A DNA stretch of 56,399 nt from Clostridiales bacterium (GTDB taxonomy: Bacteria; Bacillota; Clostridia; Peptostreptococcales; T1SED10-28): the NCBI GenBank assembly GCA_007120165.1, contig SKOH01000030.1, positions 1 to 56,399 of the forward strand, given 5' to 3'. Positions 48,919 to 56,399 of the stretch are shown here, piece after piece. The notes below the pieces were generated by a model that did not search any database, had not been told where the DNA came from, and saw nothing but the letters and a program-made list of their open reading frames with translations. Each line of letters opens with the position of its first letter. Position 1 is the first letter of the stretch. Both the position numbers and the translations under genes were made by a program.

Positions 48919-50112
48919 ATGGGAATGGAAAAACTAAAAGCCGTGATCAGCGAAGAGGAAATTATCGATTATATAGCTGCCCTTGTAGCAATTCCCAGCT
49001 ACAGCCGATTGAAGAATCAGGAAATGGAAATTGCCGGGTACATTCACCGGACCTTTCTCAAAGAAGGGATTGATTCCCGGTTGATTGAAGTGAAAAAAGG
49101 GAGATATAATATTATAGCTACCCTTAAAGGGGAGGGAGGCGGAAAAACCTTACTGCTGACCGGACACACAGACACCGTGCCGGCGTATGATATGAAAGAT
49201 CCTTTTAAACTTAACATAAAGGGAAATAAACTCTATGGACGGGGCGTAGCAGATATGAAAGGCTCCCTGGCCTGTATGATATTCAGTATGATTGCGATCA
49301 AAAGAGCAAAGGTCAAGCTAAAGGGAGATGTCCTCTTTGCAGGGGTTATTGATGAAGAGGAGGGAAGCTCAGGGACCATCGATTTAATTGAAAGAGGAAT
49401 AAAAGCGGATGCTGCCATAGTGGGAGAGCCTTCAAATCTTAATCTTTGTGTCGCCCACCGGGGATTGGAATGGTTTGAATTCCAATTTCATGGGAAAACC
49501 GTGCATGGGGGCAAACAATCCGAGGGGATCAATGCCATCCTAAAAGCTTCGGATTTTATTCAACGGTGCGAGGAAAAATTAATGCCGAAAATAATCGACG
49601 AGACCCATAATATTATCGGATTTTCCTCTATGAATTACGGAACCATTCAAGGGGGGACCCAGCCGAGTACCGTCCCAGGAGACTGCACGCTGAAAATCGA
49701 CCGTAGATGGGTGCCGGGAGTAGACTATGAACAAGTTGTAAAGGATTTTGAAGATGTAATTGCAGAATTAAAGAATGAGGATAAAAACTTTGATTGCAGT
49801 TTTAAAGTCATGAAGGAAAGCAGGATGAAAGAGGGGTATATCCATGAAGCAATGGAGATTGATTTAAAACATCCGATTCTTTCCATGCTGAGAAAAAGTA
49901 CTGAAACAGTTCAAAATAAGACTCCCGAAACTACCTTTTTTCCTGCCTGGACCGACGGGGGGCTACTGAGTAGTTACGCGAAGATCCCCACCATCGTATT
50001 TGGACCGGGGGACTTAAAAAGCGCTCATTCCGCCAGGGAATATTTAGCTAAAGATCAAATTTTACCGGCAACACTCATCTATGCTCTAGTTGCAATGGAC
50101 GTATCCAAATAG
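48919..50112 (+). CDS. M20 family metallopeptidase (ArgE/DapE/CPG2-like)
   Basis: LLTGHTDTVPAYD, GRGVADMKGSLA, GVIDEEEGSSGT; ATG 48919 after aaaggagg. Confidence 0.93.
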   Translation: MGMEKLKAVISEEEIIDYIAALVAIPSYSRLKNQEMEIAGYIHRTFLKEGIDSRLIEVKKGRYNIIATLKGEGGGKTLLLTGHTDTVPAYDMKDPFKLNIKGNKLYGRGVADMKGSLACMIFSMIAIKRAKVKLKGDVLFAGVIDEEEGSSGTIDLIERGIKADAAIVGEPSNLNLCVAHRGLEWFEFQFHGKTVHGGKQSEGINAILKASDFIQRCEEKLMPKIIDETHNIIGFSSMNYGTIQGGTQPSTVPGDCTLKIDRRWVPGVDYEQVVKDFEDVIAELKNEDKNFDCSFKVMKESRMKEGYIHEAMEIDLKHPILSMLRKSTETVQNKTPETTFFPAWTDGGLLSSYAKIPTIVFGPGDLKSAHSAREYLAKDQILPATLIYALVAMDVSK

Positions 50113-50190
50113 AATCATTCCATTAAAGCGTTGGATTTAATTAAAGCTGTTTCCAGGGACAGATGACGAAGAGTCTTTGATGCAGGTGTA

Positions 50191-50514
50191 TCATTTCTTA
50201 TTAGAGTACTTAAAATAGCGAAGAAAGTAATAAATTCCCATAAAGATCATGATTAGGTTAAATAGTCCTACGAGTACCGCGGCGAAGGCCAAAATTATCA
50301 AGATACCCCCAAGGATTTTTTCATACCATTCAATGGGCGTCATTCTTGCGGCGAAACTCATCGAGGCGAAACTAACACCAGCAGCAATAATGACGCGGAA
50401 TAATCCACCCTTCATTCCCTTTATTCCTTCTTCGCGCTTTCGATATTTATCGTTGGTTTTGATATCAATATCCCAGGCGCCCTTTGTTGAGTCCCATCTT
50501 CCAAACCACCACAT
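50191..50514 (-). CDS. Small membrane protein
   Basis: 107 aa with two hydrophobic helices; RBS on minus strand (aaaaggagagattc). Confidence 0.6.
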   Translation of the reverse strand: MWWFGRWDSTKGAWDIDIKTNDKYRKREEGIKGMKGGLFRVIIAAGVSFASMSFAARMTPIEWYEKILGGILIILAFAAVLVGLFNLIMIFMGIYYFLRYFKYSNKK

Positions 50515-50647
50515 AGAATCTCTCCTTTTGTATAATTTATACCCCTTTAACCCATTTTATATTAACTTCTATAAAGCCCCGGCAAAATCCTTTATTTTTA
50601 CTGAATTTATGAAAAACACCTGATTTTGTAAAAGGGTTAAAAAGAAA

Positions 50648-50692
50648 ACCCCACAGAAGAAGGTCCGGATTGATACCGGTGGGGTTTGTAAA
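50648..50692 (+). terminator. Hairpin terminator
   Basis: aaaccccac ... gtggggtttgtaaaaaatttt. Confidence 0.6.
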
Positions 50693-50818
50693 AAATTTTC
50701 CTGTTGTTTAAGATTTAGCTATAATAGTAATATACATAAATAATTTTAAAGTAGAGGATACAGATATTTTGAAGGAGCAAAAAAACTCTTTAAAGGCATT
50801 GTTATTTTATTAAAAGGA

Positions 50819-51133
50819 GTGATAATAATGATCCACATCGGTACCGGATTGCTGCTGATTTTCTTGGAATATTTAATTAAAGTGAAAAAGATGACTTGGA
50901 TGATTGCAGGCTACAACACCTCCTCTGCCAAGAAAAAAGCGCAGTATAACACTGACGCCCTGGCAGAGGGGATGGGAAAATTCTTATATACTCTTGGAGG
51001 GATTGCTATTGTCGGATCCGTCGGGGAGATATTTGATTATCCCGTTATCATGTATATCAGTTGGAGCGTTTTTTCATTATATATGGTATTTTTTCTGATC
51101 TATGCCAATACCGGCGGCCGTTATAAAAATTAA
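50819..51133 (+). CDS. DUF3784-like small membrane protein
   Basis: WMIAGYNTSSAKKKAQYNTDALAEGMGKFLYTLG. Confidence 0.8.
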   Translation: MIIMIHIGTGLLLIFLEYLIKVKKMTWMIAGYNTSSAKKKAQYNTDALAEGMGKFLYTLGGIAIVGSVGEIFDYPVIMYISWSVFSLYMVFFLIYANTGGRYKN

Positions 51134-51183
51134 GGAGCAACAAGATGGGTAACAGATATCAGATATATAATCGGGTAGCTGCT

Positions 51184-51735
51184 TTAGTCGATTTCTTTTT
51201 CATAAACCAATTCGCCCCCGGCGTCATATCCCCGTAGTAAACTAGGCCGGATGCCGGCACTTGCCTGATCCTCAGAGGGCCAATGACCAAAATGAAGGTG
51301 ATCCCTAAAAGATTCCAGCAGAAACGTCGAACCGTCACTTCGCTGAACCTCCAGTGTGGTGACAGGTTCCTTTGCATACGCCCAAAGGACAAAGTGCATT
51401 TCATTGTCAGCAAAATTATAGCTGACGACCCGGAATGTGACCCCCTTTGCGTTATCGATCTTAAGTTCCCCTACCATAGAAGCCGGGGTATAGAATAATC
51501 CGTAGCGTTGATATAAGTTAAAAACCGCTATCCAATCTTCGTATTCTGCCAGTATGTAACGGCCTTCAATATTATCTGAAATATACAGTTCGGTGGCAGG
51601 ACCAAAGTGGAGATATCTTTCGAAATGACGATAAGCCGCCTTTGAAGTGAAAAAAAGCTGTTGCTGATTGATAATAAATACTAAAACCAGCATAAGAAGT
51701 GCGATCTGTATGCTCAGTTTGTGCTTCCTATTCAT
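51184..51735 (-). CDS. Secreted/membrane-anchored protein of unknown function
   Basis: MNRKHKLSIQIALLMLVLVFIIN signal anchor; overlaps upstream ORF stop. Confidence 0.65.
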   Translation of the reverse strand: MNRKHKLSIQIALLMLVLVFIINQQQLFFTSKAAYRHFERYLHFGPATELYISDNIEGRYILAEYEDWIAVFNLYQRYGLFYTPASMVGELKIDNAKGVTFRVVSYNFADNEMHFVLWAYAKEPVTTLEVQRSDGSTFLLESFRDHLHFGHWPSEDQASAGIRPSLLRGYDAGGELVYEKEID

Positions 51736-52450
51736 TGGGTGCGCTCCTTTCGGGAAGGGGTAGGATGATTTCAAAGGCCTGGTTGTAACGATCGTATTCC
51801 AGAATGAGAACCTCCGCCTCTTCATCAATGTCACTAAGGCGCAGAACTAAATCTTGCCGAAATACTCGTGAACGATAGGGAATGGTAAGGTCGTAGTAGT
51901 GGTTCCCTAAGTCATCATGGACGGAACGGAATAAGAACCCGCGAATTCTTGGTCGCCGGGTATAGGATAGAGCCTCAATAAGAATAAAAGCGCTACCGTT
52001 ATCCTGGATAACCGCCCGATCAAAATAATAGGTAACAGCATCCATTTGTATTTCCTGATCAAGGGGAATTTCTGCAACCACAAGGTCATCTTCTATTCCT
52101 ATATCTCTTGTGCTATGGAACAGCAACTCCGTACTGAAAGAAATCAGCAAATAAAGGGCGAAGGCTCCAAAAATAATTAAGAGTCCTTTAGTAAGGAGAA
52201 GCATCCAGCCTAAGAGAGGATTATGGACATCATTAAGGGCCTTGCCAATCTCCTGGGGGTCCCCCATTTCTTCCATCGTCAGGGTAAGGGCTTCTTTCCG
52301 GGTCATTTGTTCTTCGATGATCAAAGACCGAACCTTGTCTTCAATATGACTAAGGTATTCGTCTTCAATTTCCTTTTTAGCAGGGGAAAAGCGGACTTCT
52401 CCTAAAAGTTTTTCAATAAAGTCTTTTTCCAAAGGGTTCTTTGCTGTCAT
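51728..52450 (-). CDS. HAAS/DUF1700-like signalling-domain membrane protein
   Basis: KDFIEKLLGEVRFSPAKKEIEDEYLSHIEDKVRSLIIEEQMTRKEALTLTMEEMGDPQEIGKALN; adjacent to PadR. Confidence 0.8.
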   Translation of the reverse strand: MTAKNPLEKDFIEKLLGEVRFSPAKKEIEDEYLSHIEDKVRSLIIEEQMTRKEALTLTMEEMGDPQEIGKALNDVHNPLLGWMLLLTKGLLIIFGAFALYLLISFSTELLFHSTRDIGIEDDLVVAEIPLDQEIQMDAVTYYFDRAVIQDNGSAFILIEALSYTRRPRIRGFLFRSVHDDLGNHYYDLTIPYRSRVFRQDLVLRLSDIDEEAEVLILEYDRYNQAFEIILPLPERSAPNE

Positions 52451-52465
52451 ACATAACCACCTCCA

Positions 52466-52822
52466 TTAGCCATAGGTATTAATGCTTTTTTGTCCTCCGG
52501 CTGCGATCACTTTTCGGACATTTTCACAAAAAGATTCCCAGGCCTCGGTTTCTTCTTTCAGTTCCTCAATACCGGCTTTGGTTATTTTATAATATTTCCG
52601 GGTTTTACCGGTATCACCTTTTGCTTTATAGGATTTCACATAGCCCTTAGCTTCAAGGCGATGAAGAACCGGATACAAAGTACCTTCCTTGAATTGAAAA
52701 GCTTTTTCCGAGCGGATATGCAGTTCTTTAATGATTTCATACCCATAGCGGTCCTGTTCTTGTAAAAGCGATAAAACCAATAAAACCGTACTTCCTCCGA
52801 TTAACCCTTTATCATAATTCAT
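52466..52822 (-). CDS. PadR family regulator
   Basis: LLVLSLLQEQDRYGYEIIKELHIRSEKAFQFKEGTLYPVLHRLEAKGYVKSY. Confidence 0.95.
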   Translation of the reverse strand: MNYDKGLIGGSTVLLVLSLLQEQDRYGYEIIKELHIRSEKAFQFKEGTLYPVLHRLEAKGYVKSYKAKGDTGKTRKYYKITKAGIEELKEETEAWESFCENVRKVIAAGGQKSINTYG

Positions 52823-52875
52823 GGTTTTCCTCCTTTAGGGAAATTTGAATAAAATATGTGGATGATTGATTATTA

Positions 52876-52924
52876 CATAGAGGGTCTATGCTTAAATTAT
52901 ACTTAGATTATCTATGTATGTCAA
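52876..52924 (-). promoter_or_regulatory. Consensus promoter with palindrome upstream of padR
   Basis: Minus strand TTGACA-N17-TATAAT; catagagggtctatg palindrome 52876-52890. Confidence 0.85.
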
Positions 52925-53129
52925 GCAACGACGGAATATTTAGTAAATACAAGATTTTTTTGATGATTTTAGGTATAACAGGGTAAAGTACCTTAATCAA
53001 TATGGAAAAAAAGATTAAGAGGCAGCGGTTTTCAGCGGGATCTGTACCGCCGGAAACGCTAGCTGATTGTTCGTAAGAAAAAAGGATATATAACTAAAGA
53101 AGAATATAAAATTTTAGGAGGCGTAAATA

Positions 53130-53513
53130 ATGAATTATAAAATGCTGCATACCTGCCTACGGGTGATGGATCTTGAAAAATCCCTGGAGTTTTATACGAA
53201 AGCCCTGGGATTAAAAGAAACCCGCAGAAAAGATTTCCCCGAGCACAAGTTTACATTGGTGTTTTTGGCAGACGAAAAGGAAAGCCATGAAATTGAACTG
53301 ACGTATAATTATGACCAGGAAAAACCTTACACAATAGGCGATGGCTTCAGTCATATGGCTCTTGCGGTGGATGATTTGGAAGCCTCCCGGCAACGCCATG
53401 AGGAAATGGGATATGAAGTAACGGATTTGATGGGCCTTCCCGGTTCTCCACCTAGATATTACTTTGTAACGGATCCTGACGGCTACGAAGTGGAAATTAT
53501 TCGTGGATCGTAG
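53130..53513 (+). CDS. gloA: Lactoylglutathione lyase-like (glyoxalase I) VOC protein
   Basis: MLHTCLRVMDLEKSLEFYTKALGLKETRRKDFPEHKFTLVFL ... FVTDPDGYEVEII. Confidence 0.88.
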   Translation: MNYKMLHTCLRVMDLEKSLEFYTKALGLKETRRKDFPEHKFTLVFLADEKESHEIELTYNYDQEKPYTIGDGFSHMALAVDDLEASRQRHEEMGYEVTDLMGLPGSPPRYYFVTDPDGYEVEIIRGS

Positions 53514-53577
53514 ATTTTTACCTGGTTTGACCTGAGTATAATAAGGGTTAATCCAACGGTGAAAAGGAGGAAAAATT

Positions 53578-54801
53578 GTGCTTACCAGAGAAGATATGAA
53601 AACCGATCAAAAACCCTATGAGATCGATCAACAACTATATCAGCGTTTCCCCGTAACCAATCAGGCCTTTGCCATTGTCAGCACCCGAGATATGGGAGAG
53701 CCCAGTTATTTGGGTTTCCTTGAAAAAATGCATCAGAACTTAGGGATCCGTATGGAAAGGGGAGACACTGGATTTTCAAGGGAAGAAAATGCCAGGGATT
53801 TAGGAGCCAATGCCTTGAATTTGATCCTCGGCTCTTATGGGTTTCCCAATCATCAGTTTTTGCAGTGGAAGTCGCTGATTGTTCCGGAACCCCTTACAAA
53901 GAATCCGGTAAAAAGTTCTCCACAAGAGCTGACAGCTATGGTGAAAAAAACTGCGAAACTATATGGGGCAGATCTAACAGGAATTGCATCCCTGGACCAG
54001 AAATGGATATATTCTAAAGATATGGAAAAACCCTTTATACTCACCGACGAAGGAGAGCCGGAAGAAAAAGAAGACGGATTTTATATCCCAAAAACCATGA
54101 ACCGGGCTATCGTTATGGCTTTTTTGATGGATGAGAGTAAGATTAGCCAGTCTCCCGAGCTTGAAGCCAGTGTTACCACTTCCTTCGGATATTCCCGAAT
54201 GGGAATTACCGCCGTGTCCTTAGCGGAGTATATCCGGGCCCTGGGTTATCGTGCCATTCCCTGTATGAATGATACGGCATTGAGTATTCCGTTGGCGGTG
54301 GATGCAGGCCTAGGCCAATTAGGCCGTCACGGCCTGCTAATTACTCCGGAATACGGCTCCAATGTAAGACTTGCAAAAGTTCTTACGGATATGCCGATAA
54401 CTGTCGATCAGCCAGTAGACTTTGGTGTCACCGAGTTCTGTGAAAACTGTTATCTTTGTGCCGATGATTGCCCGTCTGCGGCAATCAGCAGTAAAGAGCA
54501 AACCTTGGACTGCAAGCAGGTAACCGGCAATTCCGGTGTAAAAAAGTGGTATATTGAAGGGGAAAAATGCTTAACCTTCTGGCAGTTAAATGGGGCCAGC
54601 TGTGCTAACTGTATAGCAGTTTGTCCATTCACCTATGGATTTGAATCAATGCAGTGCTTCGAATGTAAAGGCTGCGCGGAAAGAGACCGGGGATGTATCC
54701 TCCAGAACAATACCCAGTACAAAGTAAAAAATGGTTATTTACATCAGTCCCGCTGGGCTGAACGGGGAGAAGTTCTTTCTCCGAGAAGAGGAGGCTTTTA
54801 G
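53578..54801 (+). CDS. Reductive-dehalogenase-like (RdhA family) iron-sulfur protein, no Tat signal
   Basis: FCENCYLCADDCPSAAIS and KCLTFWQLNGASCANCIAVCPF double cluster motifs, B12-binding-type middle domain; extra C-terminal CFECKGCAERDRGC. Confidence 0.75.
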   Translation: MLTREDMKTDQKPYEIDQQLYQRFPVTNQAFAIVSTRDMGEPSYLGFLEKMHQNLGIRMERGDTGFSREENARDLGANALNLILGSYGFPNHQFLQWKSLIVPEPLTKNPVKSSPQELTAMVKKTAKLYGADLTGIASLDQKWIYSKDMEKPFILTDEGEPEEKEDGFYIPKTMNRAIVMAFLMDESKISQSPELEASVTTSFGYSRMGITAVSLAEYIRALGYRAIPCMNDTALSIPLAVDAGLGQLGRHGLLITPEYGSNVRLAKVLTDMPITVDQPVDFGVTEFCENCYLCADDCPSAAISSKEQTLDCKQVTGNSGVKKWYIEGEKCLTFWQLNGASCANCIAVCPFTYGFESMQCFECKGCAERDRGCILQNNTQYKVKNGYLHQSRWAERGEVLSPRRGGF

Positions 54802-54842
54802 TACTTTAAAATTGCAGGTTCTGCCTACCGGAAAGTGAGGAG

Positions 54843-56180
54843 ATGGCCATGGCCCGAATAAAAACTCTTTATCGTTGGCTGATAGAGAAAATTTGGTTTT
54901 ATCCCACGCTATACAGCATTTTTTCAGTGCTTGCTGCCTTTATAGTGATCTCTAATGATATGGGTACAATAACCTTTTTCCCCTTTGAAATTCCTTCGGT
55001 TCTCCTTACCACAAAAGAAATGGGAGAACCGATTTTAGGCATTATTGCAGGAGCTTTTGTTACGATTACAACCTTTACGTTTTCCACCACAATGGTGGTT
55101 CTTACCATGTATACCTCCCAATACACTCCGAGGGTAATAAAAAACTTTCTTGCCCAGAAAGAAACGCTTCAATCTTTTGGGGTTTTTGTCAGTGGTTTTT
55201 TATATGCGATGATCGCACTTCTTTTCCTTAGCAACTTTGAAGAAGATGTTGAAATAGCATCGGCTACGGTAGGCATTGTCTATATCCTTGTGGGGCTTGT
55301 TTTCTTTTTTCGTTTTGTCAACAACGTAGCCTCATATATTCAAACAGAGGTTCTTTTAGAGCGCTTGAAAGATAATGCCTATGAATCCATTAAAGATTAT
55401 AAGGAACTGACTGAAAAAAAAGAGATCCTAACAGATATTGCATTAAAAAAGCTTGAGCAGGGAAACTCTATCTATGCAGAAAAAGACGGCTATTTCCAAA
55501 GAATCGATTATCAAAAACTGATAAAGATTGCAAAAGATTACCGCATTGAACTTTTTATCACAAAAGTAATTGGTCAATTTGTTACAAAGAAAACTAAAAT
55601 CGGAACCTATAGAGAAATTGGACAACCCTTAACAAAGAAGCAGCAGGATCAATTATCTGAAGAAATGATGACCCTGGATCTGGTTAAAAAAGAACGGACA
55701 GAAGAGCAGGATTTCGCCTATACATTTCAAAAAGTTGTTGAAGTAGGTATGAGAGCGCTGTCACCGGGAATCAATGATCCGAATACAGCCGTACAGTGTA
55801 TCCAAATGTTATCATTAATGCTTCGGGAATTATCCTCGGTGGACAGCGGGTATCTTATTATGGAAAAAGAAGAGGATGAACAGAGTCTTCATATTACCCC
55901 GGTCATGGTTTGTACAGAAGCCATAGATTTCGAGATTCTTCTAATTAGAACGTTTCAGCAGCTTGTCCATTACGGAAAAGATGATATGATGGTAATGAAG
56001 GAAATCCTCAAAGCTATGCAGGTTATAGATGAAAATTCCACAGACATTAATCATAAAACCGTTATGGATTTCTGCAACTATATCATTAGAAAGCTGGAAA
56101 AGGAAAATTATGATAAAAAAGAGTTGAAAATTATCCAAACTGAAATTGATGAGCTGAGAAAGGAAAGAAAAACCCGCTGA
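54843..56180 (+). CDS. DUF2254 family membrane protein
   Basis: FTFSTTMVVLTMYTSQYTPRVIKNFL, RALSPGINDPNTAVQCI. Confidence 0.9.
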   Translation: MAMARIKTLYRWLIEKIWFYPTLYSIFSVLAAFIVISNDMGTITFFPFEIPSVLLTTKEMGEPILGIIAGAFVTITTFTFSTTMVVLTMYTSQYTPRVIKNFLAQKETLQSFGVFVSGFLYAMIALLFLSNFEEDVEIASATVGIVYILVGLVFFFRFVNNVASYIQTEVLLERLKDNAYESIKDYKELTEKKEILTDIALKKLEQGNSIYAEKDGYFQRIDYQKLIKIAKDYRIELFITKVIGQFVTKKTKIGTYREIGQPLTKKQQDQLSEEMMTLDLVKKERTEEQDFAYTFQKVVEVGMRALSPGINDPNTAVQCIQMLSLMLRELSSVDSGYLIMEKEEDEQSLHITPVMVCTEAIDFEILLIRTFQQLVHYGKDDMMVMKEILKAMQVIDENSTDINHKTVMDFCNYIIRKLEKENYDKKELKIIQTEIDELRKERKTR

Positions 56181-56214
56181 TAAGTTTAAGTAACTGATCA
56201 GCGGGTTTTTTAGA
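56175..56214 (+). terminator. Rho-independent terminator
   Basis: aacccgctgat ... atcagcgggttttttag. Confidence 0.9.
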
Positions 56215-56229
56215 TTTTACCGGGCATCT

Positions 56230-56397
56230 TTATGAATCCTCCGAAGCATATTTGGGAAAAATAAGGGTAATGGTTGTCCCTTCGTCTAAAGCACTTTCAA
56301 TTTTCATTTTCCCATGATTTTTCTCGACAAACTCCTTAATAATATTGATGCCAAGACCTGTACCCTTTTCATTCATCGTACCCGGGGTAGAGGTGTT
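56230..56397 (-). CDS. Sensor histidine kinase C-terminal fragment (truncated by window)
   Basis: Minus-strand frame NTSTPGTMNEKGTGLGINIIKEFVEKNHGKMKIESALDEGTTITLIFPKYASEDS*, HATPase G2 box. Confidence 0.85.
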   Translation of the reverse strand, partial: NTSTPGTMNEKGTGLGINIIKEFVEKNHGKMKIESALDEGTTITLIFPKYASEDS

Positions 56398-56399
56398 AA

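Overview
This 56.4-kb window looks like chromosomal DNA from an anaerobic, Clostridia-like Firmicute. I call about 55 protein genes and find no rRNA, tRNA, CRISPR array, transposase or phage module. Recognisable genes include sbcC (5' truncated), an OYE/NamA-type reductase, a CIRCE-controlled hsp20-cbpA-clpB heat-shock operon, thyX, an XdhC-type protein, an FtsX-type ABC exporter, a cation/proton antiporter behind a fluoride riboswitch, and a tungsten-type aldehyde ferredoxin oxidoreductase behind a Moco/Tuco-like leader. Others are agmatinase-type ureohydrolase, paired deoxynucleoside kinases, ecsAB-like ABC genes, divergent CrtN/CrtI-like desaturases, cardiolipin synthase, an ECF sigma factor with a repeat protein, a Tat-less reductive-dehalogenase-like protein, and a partial histidine kinase. 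The most interesting signal is not a gene. Four unlinked promoters (near 5.4, 15.75, 21.25 and 48.6 kb) carry 12-bp palindromic operators (about CGTCYTRRGACG) repeated at exactly 23-bp centre-to-centre spacing. In all four the promoter-proximal operator centre is exactly 33 bp from the centre of the -10 hexamer. This defines a candidate undescribed regulon of a lipoprotein, a nucleotidyltransferase, an FtsX-type ABC exporter and a 93-aa (or shorter) protein. A second notable area is 27.6-30.2 kb, where three neighbouring genes are interrupted: an A-tract frameshift in an ABC ATPase, a G8 tract just after a start codon, and an in-frame TAA in an amidohydrolase. All calls were made by eye from the sequence and the supplied ORF track; no searches were run.
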